From Prochlorococcus_E sp000760215 (GTDB lineage: Bacteria; Cyanobacteriota; Cyanobacteriia; PCC-6307; Cyanobiaceae): a stretch of DNA of 64,000 nucleotides. Position 1 is the stretch's first letter. Every line of letters begins with the position of its first letter. A program made the translations under genes and the position numbers. The notes below the pieces were generated by a model. It did not search any database. It was not told the DNA's origin and saw only the letters and a program-made list of their open reading frames with translations. Location of the stretch: the NCBI RefSeq assembly GCF_047303175.1, contig NZ_CP138945.1; one strand, 5' to 3'. Shown here one piece after another: positions 19,261 through 28,812 of the stretch.

Positions 19261-20739
19261 ATGCCAGAAGTTGCAGTTGAATGGGAACCAGTTATTGGTT
19301 TAGAAACTCATGTACAGCTAGGTACAGATAGCAAGATATTTACTGGTGCTTCTACAAATTTTGGTGATGAGCCCAATACTCATATTGATCCTGTGGTTTG
19401 TGGCCTTCCTGGGACTCTACCTGTCCTAAATAAAAAAGTTCTTGAGTATGCCGTGAAAGCAGCTATGGCTTTGAATTTAAGAATCTCTAATCATTGTAAG
19501 TTTGATAGAAAGCAATATTTTTACCCTGATTTACCTAAGAATTACCAGATCTCTCAATATGACGAACCTATTGCAGAAGAGGGATGGATTGAAGTGGAAG
19601 TAGCGGAAAAAGGTAAAGAAACTTATCTAAAGAAGATAGGTATAGAGAGATTGCATATGGAAGAGGATGCTGGCAAATTAGTTCATGCAGGAAGTGATCG
19701 TTTAGCAGGCTCTACATATTCTTTAGTTGACTACAATCGTGCTGGAGTTGCATTGGCTGAGATTGTCAGTAAGCCAGACTTACGTTCAGGTAGGGAAGCA
19801 TCAGAATATGCTTCTGAAATAAGAAGGATCGTTCGTTATTTAGGTGTCTCTGATGGCAATATGCAAGAGGGTTCTTTAAGATGTGATGTGAATATTTCTG
19901 TTAGGCGAGGACCTGAGGCTCCTTTTGGTACAAAAGTTGAAATTAAAAATATGAATTCATTTTCTGCGATTCAGAAGGCTTGTGAATATGAGATTCAACG
20001 TCAAATAAAAGCTTATGAAAGTGGAGAGAAAGTTTTTCAAGAAACCAGACTTTGGGATGAAAACAAACAACTTACTAAAAGCATGCGCTCTAAAGAAGGC
20101 AGTAGCGATTATAGATATTTTCCTGATCCAGATCTTGGTCCTATTGAAGTAAGTAATGAGCTTCAGGAAAAATGGAGATCAGAATTACCTGAATTGCCTT
20201 CTGCTAAACGCCATAGATATGTGCAAGAACTTGCTCTTTCTGCATATGATGCACGAGTTTTGACCGATGATGCACAGATGGCTCAATACTTTGAAACTGC
20301 TGTTTTATCAGGAGCTGATGCAAAGTTGGCAGCCAATTGGATAACAGGTGATCTTGCAGCCTCTGTAAATGCTAATAGAAAAACTTTTGGGAACCTTGTA
20401 TTTACTCCACAAGAACTTGCTGAGTTGGTTCAATTAATTGTTGAAGGAAAGATCAGTGGGAAGATTGCAAAAGAAATTTTGCCAGAACTCCTCAAACACG
20501 GCGGATCTCCTAAAGAGTTAGTTGATTCAAAAGGTTTGGGAATGATTAGTGACCCTACTCTTATTGCTGAAATAATTGATACATTAATCTCCAATCACCC
20601 GAATGAAGTAAAGGCTTATCGCGGAGGTAAGAAGAAATTGCAAGGTTTCTTTATTGGTCAAATAATGAAAATGACTAGTGGCAAGGCTGATCCGAAGCTC
20701 GCAAATCAAATTCTGTCTGAGAAGCTTAATAGCACTTAA
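19261..20739 (+). CDS. gatB: Aspartyl/glutamyl-tRNA amidotransferase subunit B
   Basis: GatB is the kinase and tRNA-binding subunit of GatCAB, which amidates Glu-tRNA-Gln (and Asp-tRNA-Asn). The 492-residue product has the typical start (WEPVIGLETHVQL), the YFYPDLPKNYQISQYD block that lines the active site, the LHMEEDAGKL and VDYNRAGVALAEIVSKPD segments, and a helical YqeY-like tail (about residues 330-492) that binds tRNA. The length is normal. It converges on coaE with only three bases between stops. The gatA and gatC genes are not in the window. Confidence 0.97.
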   Translation: MPEVAVEWEPVIGLETHVQLGTDSKIFTGASTNFGDEPNTHIDPVVCGLPGTLPVLNKKVLEYAVKAAMALNLRISNHCKFDRKQYFYPDLPKNYQISQYDEPIAEEGWIEVEVAEKGKETYLKKIGIERLHMEEDAGKLVHAGSDRLAGSTYSLVDYNRAGVALAEIVSKPDLRSGREASEYASEIRRIVRYLGVSDGNMQEGSLRCDVNISVRRGPEAPFGTKVEIKNMNSFSAIQKACEYEIQRQIKAYESGEKVFQETRLWDENKQLTKSMRSKEGSSDYRYFPDPDLGPIEVSNELQEKWRSELPELPSAKRHRYVQELALSAYDARVLTDDAQMAQYFETAVLSGADAKLAANWITGDLAASVNANRKTFGNLVFTPQELAELVQLIVEGKISGKIAKEILPELLKHGGSPKELVDSKGLGMISDPTLIAEIIDTLISNHPNEVKAYRGGKKKLQGFFIGQIMKMTSGKADPKLANQILSEKLNST

Positions 20740-20742
20740 AAG

Positions 20743-21375
20743 TTATTCTAATAGCTTATCTATTTGCCTATATGAAAATTCAATACTTTTACTATTATCA
20801 ATAATTTTATCGCTCATATCTCTTTTATTGTCGATTGCTATTTGTGATTCTATTCTACACCTAGATTGCTCATAGTTAAAATTATTTCGTATATTAAGAC
20901 GTTCATATTGTTGACTAATTGTACAATAAATAAGCCAAATTTCGCTGCATATATTTGTAAGGTTGGCTTCAAATAATAATGGAATAACTAAGGCTAATAT
21001 TGGTCTTGATTTGTATCTCTTCAGTTCGTCATAGAATCTTCTTTTTACATAAGGATGAATTAGGCTTTCAATCCACAACTTTTCTTTTGGATCGGAAAAT
21101 ATTATTTCGCCTAATTCTAATCTATTTATTTCCTGGGGAAACTTTGTTTCTCTAGCAATCCTAAGGCCATACCTTTTAATTATTTGCTGATTTATTTCTA
21201 TTTTTTGTGTAAGTGCTTCTCTTGCAAATAGATCTGCATCAAGAATTGGAATGTTTTTGATGTTGCTTAAGTATTTAGCAACAGAGCTTTTCCCACTAGC
21301 GATACCACCAGTAATGCCTATACGTCGTTGGTTACCATTCCAACGGTTTTCAGCTGTAACCTTTAAAACTTTCAA
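20743..21375 (-). CDS. coaE: Dephospho-CoA kinase
   Basis: CoaE phosphorylates the 3' hydroxyl of dephospho-CoA, the last step of coenzyme A synthesis. The P-loop is GITGGIASGKSSVAKYL near residues 19-35. The substrate region is ILDADLFAREAL, and the lid segment contains HPYVKRRFYDEL, all as in the family. The 15 residues before the P-loop strand are extra, so translation may start further in, but no better ATG is evident. It diverges from argJ with 46 bases between starts, a tight shared promoter. Type III pantothenate kinase of the same pathway is at the far end of the window. Confidence 0.93.
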   Translation of the reverse strand: MKVLKVTAENRWNGNQRRIGITGGIASGKSSVAKYLSNIKNIPILDADLFAREALTQKIEINQQIIKRYGLRIARETKFPQEINRLELGEIIFSDPKEKLWIESLIHPYVKRRFYDELKRYKSRPILALVIPLLFEANLTNICSEIWLIYCTISQQYERLNIRNNFNYEQSRCRIESQIAIDNKRDMSDKIIDNSKSIEFSYRQIDKLLE

Positions 21376-21421
21376 GAAATAGCGCAGGATATATAGAGAG
21401 TTTACTTTCTCAGGCAGGGCC

Positions 21422-22657
21422 TTGAGTTCTTTCCAATCATCATATTGGTCTTTTATTCCTGGAGGAATAACAGCTCCTAATGGATTTCACGCATCTGGTG
21501 TTAGCGCTGGATTAAAACCTTCTCAGAAGCTTGATTTAGCATTAATTTTGGCACCCCAGGATGCTTTGTGCGTAGGTGCTTTTACTCAGTCAGAAGTTCG
21601 GGCTAAATGCGTTGATCTCTCTGTGGAGCGGTTAAGAAAGACTGATGGATTAGTTCGCGCAATTCTTGTGAATGCTGGGCAAGCCAATGCCTGTACAGGT
21701 AATAGAGGCTTAACAGATAGCTTAATTGCAACAAATGCTGTTTCTAAAAAATTAGGTCTATTAGAAGAGGAGGTTCTTATTTGCTCTACTGGCGTAATAG
21801 GTCAACCAATTCCAATTCAAAAGCTTCTTGGAAGTGTGAATCTTCTTGTTGAATCATTAAGTAAGAGTGGTGCTTCTGATGCAGCTAAGGCAATTTTGAC
21901 GACTGATCTTTGTGAGAAACATATTGCTATAGAAGCTTTCCTTGGAGGCAGATGTGTCCGCATTGGAGGTATGGCAAAAGGTTCAGGAATGATTCATCCT
22001 AATATGGCAACAATGTTGGGTTTTTTGACATGTGATGTTGGTCTACCTAAAGCTATCTGGCAAGGAATGATAAAACGTGTGGTTAATTGCTCTTTCAATT
22101 CAATAAGTGTCGATGGAGATACAAGTACAAATGATTCTTTTCTTGCATTTGCACAAGGAGAAGATTTAGAACAAAAGTATTTTCAAGTTTTAGAAGAGGG
22201 ATTGAAAATTGTTTCTACATCTCTTGCAAAATCAATTGCAAGGGATGGCGAGGGTTCTAATTGTCTTATCGAGATTAAAATTGAAGGTGCAGAAAGCATT
22301 TTAGATGCTCAAACTATTGCTCGTACAATATCTAGTTCTTCTTTGGTGAAAACAGCAGTTCATGGATGTGATCCAAACTGGGGTCGAATTGTTGCTGCTG
22401 CTGGTAATGCAGGCATACCTTTTGATTTGGAAGATGTTTCTCTTTGGATTGGCAAATATCAATTAATGGAGAAAGGTTTGCCTCTTTTATTTGACCGAGA
22501 TTCTGTTTCTAATTATATGAGGAATATTGTTAAAGGTGATGGTAAGGAAACATTAAACATTAATTTAAATATAGGTAAAGGCATTTACGAAGGATTCTCT
22601 TGGGGTTGTGATTTATCTTCCGATTATGTAAAAATTAATGCCGATTACACTACATAA
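21422..22657 (+). CDS. argJ: Arginine biosynthesis bifunctional protein (glutamate N-acetyltransferase)
   Basis: ArgJ recycles acetyl groups from N-acetylornithine to glutamate in arginine synthesis, and bifunctional forms also use acetyl-CoA. It is made as a precursor that cleaves itself before a Thr; here the site is HPNMATMLGF near residue 196, preceded by the conserved GMAKGSGM. The C-terminal half has GCDPNWGRIVAAAGNAG, a strong family mark. The start is TTG. The length of 411 is normal. It is convergent with the ABC transporter gene and marks the last core gene before the glycosylation region. Confidence 0.95.
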   Translation: MSSFQSSYWSFIPGGITAPNGFHASGVSAGLKPSQKLDLALILAPQDALCVGAFTQSEVRAKCVDLSVERLRKTDGLVRAILVNAGQANACTGNRGLTDSLIATNAVSKKLGLLEEEVLICSTGVIGQPIPIQKLLGSVNLLVESLSKSGASDAAKAILTTDLCEKHIAIEAFLGGRCVRIGGMAKGSGMIHPNMATMLGFLTCDVGLPKAIWQGMIKRVVNCSFNSISVDGDTSTNDSFLAFAQGEDLEQKYFQVLEEGLKIVSTSLAKSIARDGEGSNCLIEIKIEGAESILDAQTIARTISSSSLVKTAVHGCDPNWGRIVAAAGNAGIPFDLEDVSLWIGKYQLMEKGLPLLFDRDSVSNYMRNIVKGDGKETLNINLNIGKGIYEGFSWGCDLSSDYVKINADYTT

Positions 22658-22680
22658 AATTAAATCATTCTATTTTTATA

Positions 22681-24519
22681 CTATATATCAATATCATTTA
22701 GACTCTTTCTAGAAGTATTGATCATATCATTAAAACTTTTTGATTTTTCTAATAATTCCTTGTAATTACCACTGCTTTTTATTCTACCTTCTTCGAACTC
22801 ATATATCCTGTCACACTGTCTAATAGTTGATAATCTATGTGCAACAAAAATGATCGTGCATCTCCTTGCTATTAGATTGATTGCATTTATTACGTCTGCT
22901 TCTGTTTTGTTATCTAGTGCACTAGTTGCTTCATCTAATACAAGTAATTTTGATTCTCTATAAAATGCCCTTGCTATTGCAATTCTTTGTCTTTGACCAC
23001 CTGATAGCCTAACTCCATTATCGCCTATGTGTGTATATAAACCCATCGGCATATTATCTACTAACTCCTCTAATTGAGCAGCTTTGATTGACTCCCATAC
23101 TCTTTGCTGATTTATTTCTTGATTTTCCAGACCATAGGCAATATTTTCTATAATATTTGTATTTAGTAATGTTATAGATTGTGGTACATATGAACAACAT
23201 GCTTGCCAGGCTGGAACTTCTAGATCACTAACATCTATACCATCTATTTGTAATGAACCTTTTGTAGGTCTGAGTAAACATAGTATTTGATTTGCTGTAG
23301 TGGTTTTTCCACTACCTGTTTTACCTATAAATGCTATTCTTGAACCAACAGGAATAGTTAAATTAATATCTTTAATAACAAAATTATTACTAGAAGGATA
23401 TTTGTAATTTACATTATTGAGTCTTATATAATTTCTAGGTGCCAATCCTTGAGGAGATGGAACTGACGGTGATTTCAAGGTAAGTCTTTGTCCTGGTAAT
23501 TCAATTATCCTTAGCGTTTCTTTAAGGTCAGGTATACCTGACCTTAAATCTGTAATGCCTCGAAAGAGGTCCTGCAAAGGTGGAGTAAGTTTTAATGAAG
23601 CAACTGCAATAGTGGCAACAAAAGGAACAATTTCTACTAAAGCAGTAGGATTTTTATTACTTATTAAAGGAAACAAGCCTATTGAAAATATTAGTGTTAT
23701 TCCAAATGGTTCTATTAATGATCTAGGAAATTCTGGCAATGTTTCAGCCTTCCAAAGGAAAGGAAAAGCTTTTCTACCAGCTTTAGCATATCTCTTTTCA
23801 AAATATTCTTCAGAACTGGTCATATGAACATCTATAATTGTCTTCATTGATTCAGTTAATACATTATTTGTTTCTGATTCAAGTGCTATTCTTTGTTGTG
23901 CAGACGATCTAATAAATGGTGTAACTATTAATGATATTAATGCGTAACAAATAACCAAGCATGTTATTAAGTAAAGTGCAGTTACTTTTGCAAAACTTAG
24001 TATTGCTATAAATATAAATGAAACAACAAATATACCACTTGTTATTTGAAGAATTGGTCTAATTAATTTTTCTGAAACTCTTGAAATATTAAGTAGTATT
24101 TTTGCAGACAAATCAGAGCTTTTATTACTTAGAAAGAATTCATACTCTTGAGACAGTACTTTTCTTTGAGCAAGTTCTGATAGATCCAGCCAGATAGATG
24201 ATCTTAAATGCTCTTGACAGCCTCTTAGCATCAATTTTGAGAAGGATGCTACCCAATTCATTCCGATGTATAAGGCAACTAATAGAATGACTTTTGTTTT
24301 AGGATCGTCAGGTATTAATTCGTTAAATGGTATCGGCGGCTTGTTGGGCTGTCCTACAACAACTGTAAATAAACGAGAAACTAATCCAACTACTAAAACG
24401 TCAGCTAAGCCAGTAAATGCTGCTGCTGGCAGCAACAAAAGTATGGAACGTTTCCTTTGTTTTGGCAGAGTCCTTAGGAGACGTAACAGAAGACCTAAGG
24501 TTTCGCTGGGCTGTTTCAT
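22681..24519 (-). CDS. ABC exporter, fused membrane and ATPase domains
   Basis: This 612-residue half-transporter of the MsbA/exporter type has a membrane domain with about six helices in residues 1-330 and a nucleotide-binding domain from about 370. The ATPase has Walker A GKTGSGKTTT near residue 400, the LSGGQRQRIAIARA signature near 506, Walker B LLVLDEATSALD near 525 and the switch His in VAHRLST. Such proteins export lipids, lipid-linked sugars or peptides from the cytoplasm. It starts opposite the glycosyltransferase cluster across a 293-base divergent gap. A role in exporting a glycolipid made by those genes is reasonable inference, but the substrate is unknown. Confidence 0.88.
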   Translation of the reverse strand: MKQPSETLGLLLRLLRTLPKQRKRSILLLLPAAAFTGLADVLVVGLVSRLFTVVVGQPNKPPIPFNELIPDDPKTKVILLVALYIGMNWVASFSKLMLRGCQEHLRSSIWLDLSELAQRKVLSQEYEFFLSNKSSDLSAKILLNISRVSEKLIRPILQITSGIFVVSFIFIAILSFAKVTALYLITCLVICYALISLIVTPFIRSSAQQRIALESETNNVLTESMKTIIDVHMTSSEEYFEKRYAKAGRKAFPFLWKAETLPEFPRSLIEPFGITLIFSIGLFPLISNKNPTALVEIVPFVATIAVASLKLTPPLQDLFRGITDLRSGIPDLKETLRIIELPGQRLTLKSPSVPSPQGLAPRNYIRLNNVNYKYPSSNNFVIKDINLTIPVGSRIAFIGKTGSGKTTTANQILCLLRPTKGSLQIDGIDVSDLEVPAWQACCSYVPQSITLLNTNIIENIAYGLENQEINQQRVWESIKAAQLEELVDNMPMGLYTHIGDNGVRLSGGQRQRIAIARAFYRESKLLVLDEATSALDNKTEADVINAINLIARRCTIIFVAHRLSTIRQCDRIYEFEEGRIKSSGNYKELLEKSKSFNDMINTSRKSLNDIDI

Positions 24520-24812
24520 AAGATTAAATTAATCATCTATCTGCTTTTGCTTCTATCTATGAGACCAGTTTGTAGGCTGTTTGATTCTGGTCATTTGACA
24601 ATTTTTTTTTATTTCAACTATCTTCGTGAATGAGAAGTTTACAAGTATAAAATCTTGAATATTGTGAAAATATATTTTTAAATATTTATTGAAATTCAAT
24701 GTGATTACTTTGATTTGCCTAATTACTTTTATGATTATTAGGTTCTTCTATCACTTGAGATTCAAATTTTTATTAAGAACTAATCTTTCACTCTAATTCT
24801 TTTCTTTGGTTT
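24520..24812. promoter_or_regulatory. Divergent gap between ABC exporter and glycosyltransferase genes
   Basis: This 293-base stretch is very AT-rich, with T-runs such as the one near 24603-24611. It has no open frame of note on either strand. As both flanking genes read away from it, it must contain their promoters. No individual -10/-35 pair can be chosen with confidence. It marks the left edge of the AT-rich cluster. Confidence 0.4.
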
Positions 24813-26408
24813 ATGGAAAATTATTTTTATCATTCTATAATTAAGAAATTTATTAACCCTTTCACTAGTTTCTTCTCAACTATACCGTTTATTTTTTGTA
24901 TACTTTTTCCTTTTGGATCAAGAAGCTTCATAGCTCAGGATGAGGGATATTATGCATTGCAAGCTAGATGGATATTAGAGCATTCCAATTGGTTAGCTCC
25001 TATGTGGTGGGATACGGTTGTGTTTGATCGTACTATTGCAGTGCAATGGTTAATTGCAACTTCTTATAGTATTTTTGGCCCATCTGTATTTTCAGCACAT
25101 ATACCTTCAATAATTTGTGCAGTTATCTCTTTAATACTTACAGGAAGCATCACAAAAATTCTGTTAGGTAAAAGCCATTATTGGATTAGCACTTTAATAT
25201 TATGTACTACATATATTTGGGTTGATTATGCACATATGAGCACACAAGATATGCCATTGCTATCTTTAGAATTATTAGGGATATGGTCATTATTAAAGAG
25301 TAATAATAAAAGTTCTAGATATTTTTTTATTGTAGGTTTATCTATTGGTATATCATTCTTTTTAAAGAGCGTAATGGTATTAATACCATTATTTTCTATT
25401 CTACCTTATGTTTTTTTGTATAGAAGAAATATATTTTATTCATTAGCCTTTTGGTCTTCAATATTTATTAGTTTGCTTCCCTTTATTTTTTGGATTTTGC
25501 TTTCTATAAATAAATATAGCTTCACAGAAGTATCCTTATTATGGAATAAAATTTATTATCTATCTTCCAATACTGAATTTACTAAGTCATCTTTATATTA
25601 CTTTTGGAATATTCCATTAACAACTTTCCCTTGGTCGATATTTTCTCTTATAGGCGTTTCAACTTTTTTAAGGAATTTCAAATCAGAATCTGCTTTTATC
25701 CTGTTTATATATCCAATAATTTTCATCCTGCTTTTAACTTGTTTCAGAACTAAAACTCCTTATTACCCTCTTCAAATCACTCCTTTTATTGCAATTAATG
25801 CATATTTAGGATTGTTTAAAATCATTGAGGGTAGTAAACCGATAAAAACTTATTTTAAAAGATTAATATCCTTAACTGGAATATTTATTATCATATATTC
25901 CAATATTCTACTTATTAATAAAATATACTTTGGATTTACTGGATTTGGACCTTTTAATTTCCTGACCTTATACTTAATATTAACGCTCTTCGGTTTTTGC
26001 TTATCATTAACATTTTTTACTTTAAATAATAATCAATTTATCATTTGTTTATTATTGGCACCTCTTATATCATTTAGCATTGCTTCCCAGTCCAATCTAT
26101 TTACTGATCGAGACCCGCTTTTGCGCAATGCTCTTGAAAATGAGAATCTGATAACCCTTTCAAATAATAATCAAGTTGACTTTCTAATAGAAGACTATCA
26201 ATTGGAGAATAAGACATTTTCTAAATTAATAAAGTTAGCTCTAAATCAAAGAAAACTAGGATCTAGATTGCCTAATTTAGAGTCCATCAAAAAAGATCAT
26301 TATGCCTGGATCCCAATTTCTCTTAAACCAAAACTAGATCTATATGGATTAAGGAAAGTTTCACTTTCTTCAGAGTTTGATCCATGGATGTTAGTTCATT
26401 TAGAATAA
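24813..26408 (+). CDS. Membrane glycosyltransferase, GT39/ArnT-like (GT-C fold)
   Basis: This 531-residue polytopic protein has the layout of the dolichyl-phosphate-mannose/ArnT family: about ten hydrophobic segments over residues 15-430, then a short soluble tail of about 100 residues. The catalytic Asp-Glu of the first outer loop is seen in QDEGYYALQARWI near residue 43, followed by WLAPMWWDTVVFDRT, which resembles the substrate loop. Family members transfer a sugar from a polyprenyl phosphate carrier to a lipid or protein on the outer face of the membrane. It is first in the plus-strand cluster and 58 bases upstream of the methyltransferase/GT2 fusion. Donor and acceptor are unknown. Confidence 0.85.
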   Translation: MENYFYHSIIKKFINPFTSFFSTIPFIFCILFPFGSRSFIAQDEGYYALQARWILEHSNWLAPMWWDTVVFDRTIAVQWLIATSYSIFGPSVFSAHIPSIICAVISLILTGSITKILLGKSHYWISTLILCTTYIWVDYAHMSTQDMPLLSLELLGIWSLLKSNNKSSRYFFIVGLSIGISFFLKSVMVLIPLFSILPYVFLYRRNIFYSLAFWSSIFISLLPFIFWILLSINKYSFTEVSLLWNKIYYLSSNTEFTKSSLYYFWNIPLTTFPWSIFSLIGVSTFLRNFKSESAFILFIYPIIFILLLTCFRTKTPYYPLQITPFIAINAYLGLFKIIEGSKPIKTYFKRLISLTGIFIIIYSNILLINKIYFGFTGFGPFNFLTLYLILTLFGFCLSLTFFTLNNNQFIICLLLAPLISFSIASQSNLFTDRDPLLRNALENENLITLSNNNQVDFLIEDYQLENKTFSKLIKLALNQRKLGSRLPNLESIKKDHYAWIPISLKPKLDLYGLRKVSLSSEFDPWMLVHLE

Positions 26409-26466
26409 TCTATTTCACCTTGTTCTTTATTGTTGTAGAATAAACTATATTCACTCAAGTACCTCT

Positions 26467-27861
26467 ATGAAAAAGGTATATTCTAAACTTTATTATAGAA
26501 ATCTAAATAGAACATATTATAAGGATCTTGAGTCTATTCATGAATTACTTATCCCTGAAGGACAACGAATATTAGAAATTGGCTGTGGTGTAGGAGATTT
26601 ACTTTCTTCCTTAAAACCTAGTTATGGTGTTGGAATTGAGTTAGACGATACTGTTGCAAATTTTGCTCGTGAGCGACATCAGAATCTTCAAATATATAAT
26701 GCAAACGCAGAAAATATATTTCCTAAAGATATCAATACTAATGTACCTTTTGATTTTATCATTATCAATAATACATTAAATATAGTTAATGATGTAAATG
26801 TTCTTTTAGAGAGACTTGATGCATTTAGTAATTCTCAAACCAGATTGGTAATTAGTTTTCATAATTGGCTTTGGCAGCCATTACTTAAACTATCTGAAAA
26901 GTTAGGTCAGAGGCAACCTCAACCTCCTGAAAGTTGGCTTACACCAGGTGACGTTAGTAACCTCTTGGATATTTCAGGATGGGAAATTTTGAAGCATGGA
27001 CAAAGATGCTTATTGCCTCGAAACATCCCAATTGTGACATCTTTTGCAAATAGATGGTTAAGCCAGTTGCCTATTATTGAGAATTTATGTGTTACTCATT
27101 GGATGGTAGCGAGACCATCACCAGTAAAACATAAAGATTCAAGTATAAGTATTGTTATACCTGCAAGGAATGAATCTGGAAATATTGCTTCAGCAATTAA
27201 GAGAATGCCTGATTTTGGCATTCCAACGGAAGTGATTTTTGTAGAAGGTCACTCTAAGGATAATACTTGGGAAGAAATTAATCGTGTTTGTTCAGAATAC
27301 CAAGGCTCAATATCTTTAGAGAAGTTTAGGCAACAAGGTAAAGGTAAAGCTGACGCAGTTTGGTTAGGTTTTGAGAAAGCAAAAGGAGATATTTTAGTAA
27401 TTTTAGATGCAGATTTGACTGTCAGGCCTGAGGATATTCCTTTATTTGTAAAAACATTACTCTCTGGTAATGGAGAATTTATCAATGGATGTCGACTTGT
27501 ATACCCTAGAACTAATGCAGCAATGCCATTATTAAATACTCTTGCTAATAGATTTTTTGCCTCCGTATTTTCTTGGTTGCTTAGACAAAGAATAAAAGAC
27601 ACACTTTGTGGAACCAAAGTTCTTTGGAAGAACGATTATCAGAAGATTAAAGAAGGAAGAAAATATTTTGGTGATTTTGATCCATTTGGTGATTTTGATC
27701 TTTTGTTTGGTGCTAGCAAGTTAAATTTGAAAATTGTTGAAGTTCCTATTAGATATCAGGAAAGAATTTATGGTTCTTCAAACATATCCCATATCAAAGA
27801 AGGTTTAATTTTAGCAAAAATGTGTTTAATAGCAGCTTTTAAAATGCGCTTTATTCCATAA
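26467..27861 (+). CDS. Fusion of SAM-dependent methyltransferase and GT2 glycosyltransferase
   Basis: Two enzymes in one 464-residue chain. Residues 1-215 are a class I methyltransferase, with SAM motif I ILEIGCGVGDLL near residue 35 and the acidic GIELDD after the second strand. Residues 227-464 are a family 2 glycosyltransferase of the dolichyl-phosphate-sugar synthase type: SIVIPARNESGN at the start, ILDADLTVRPED (DxD-like, near 312), a FDPFGDFDLLFG block and a late YGSSNIS loop. No membrane helices follow. It is translationally tight with the next gene (the ATG directly follows the stop). It likely makes a polyprenyl-phosphate sugar and may methylate a sugar or lipid, which is inference. 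Confidence 0.88.
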   Translation: MKKVYSKLYYRNLNRTYYKDLESIHELLIPEGQRILEIGCGVGDLLSSLKPSYGVGIELDDTVANFARERHQNLQIYNANAENIFPKDINTNVPFDFIIINNTLNIVNDVNVLLERLDAFSNSQTRLVISFHNWLWQPLLKLSEKLGQRQPQPPESWLTPGDVSNLLDISGWEILKHGQRCLLPRNIPIVTSFANRWLSQLPIIENLCVTHWMVARPSPVKHKDSSISIVIPARNESGNIASAIKRMPDFGIPTEVIFVEGHSKDNTWEEINRVCSEYQGSISLEKFRQQGKGKADAVWLGFEKAKGDILVILDADLTVRPEDIPLFVKTLLSGNGEFINGCRLVYPRTNAAMPLLNTLANRFFASVFSWLLRQRIKDTLCGTKVLWKNDYQKIKEGRKYFGDFDPFGDFDLLFGASKLNLKIVEVPIRYQERIYGSSNISHIKEGLILAKMCLIAAFKMRFIP

Positions 27862-28803
27862 ATGTTGAAGATTAATTGGATAAAACTATTTGTATTTGGA
27901 TTGCTTTTCTATACGATTTCCTTACTTTGTCTTGCAATTATAGATTTTAATCAAACCCTTTCAATATTACCAATAAAGTTTTGGTTGATTTCATTATTAG
28001 TTCCTTTATTAGTCCATTTTATTTTATCTATTAGATGGTTTATTTTTCTAAAATTTTTAGGTTGCCAATTAGTTTATAGAGAATCCTTAGGATTATATCT
28101 TCCTGGTTTATCTTTGATTGCGGCTCCTGCTAGATCTGGAGAGGCTATTAGAGGATTATGGCTTGAGAGTCGATTTAGACTTCCTATCGAAATAGGAATC
28201 TCGACTACCTTTGTTGAACGGATAGGAGATTTAATTAGTGCTTTACTAATTATATGCTGGTCAGTTTATTTTTCAGATATTTATATAATACCAATTATTT
28301 ATGTTATTTTTATAACTTTTATTTTTGTTGTTAATCATTTAAAGATTGGTATTTCTATAATAAATTTTTTATTCAACTCTAATCGATTCAATTTTAATTT
28401 GAATCAAAACAAATATTTCAGGAAAATATATCGATTATTTAAACAAAGCCGCTTGCTTTCCATGCCTTATCCTCTTTCAATATCTATACTCTTATCTTTA
28501 ATTGCATGGATTATAGAGTCTTACTTGTTGTATAGCATATTCTCTTATTTGAATATTGATATGTCTTTTAAATATTCAGCTTTAATTAGAACATGTATGG
28601 GAATAGGTGGTGTCATATCTTTTTTGCCTGCTGGTTTACTTGCGTCAGAATCTACGGCAATTGGATTATCCATAGCTTTAGGCTCAGGCCGCATCGAAGC
28701 CTTGGTTGCAACAATATTCATACGATTATATACATTATTCCTTCCATTTGTTATTGGTTTATTAACTTTTTATATCCAAAAAGACCTTAAATTTTCTAAG
28801 TAA
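27862..28803 (+). CDS. Flippase-like membrane protein (LPG synthase TM region / AglD family)
   Basis: This 313-residue integral membrane protein has about eight hydrophobic segments. Family marks of the UPF0104 / lysylphosphatidylglycerol-synthase membrane region are visible: ARSGEAIRGLWL near residues 90-101, FVERIGDLISALLI near 116-129 and a late LPAGLLASESTAIGLSIALG near 255-274. Relatives lie next to polyprenyl-phosphate GT2 enzymes and are suspected of moving lipid-linked sugars across the membrane, although this is not proven for most. It begins directly after the stop of the fusion enzyme and is followed by a second GT-C enzyme after nine bases, so all are one operon. Confidence 0.82.
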   Translation: MLKINWIKLFVFGLLFYTISLLCLAIIDFNQTLSILPIKFWLISLLVPLLVHFILSIRWFIFLKFLGCQLVYRESLGLYLPGLSLIAAPARSGEAIRGLWLESRFRLPIEIGISTTFVERIGDLISALLIICWSVYFSDIYIIPIIYVIFITFIFVVNHLKIGISIINFLFNSNRFNFNLNQNKYFRKIYRLFKQSRLLSMPYPLSISILLSLIAWIIESYLLYSIFSYLNIDMSFKYSALIRTCMGIGGVISFLPAGLLASESTAIGLSIALGSGRIEALVATIFIRLYTLFLPFVIGLLTFYIQKDLKFSK

Positions 28804-28812
28804 ATTTATAAA

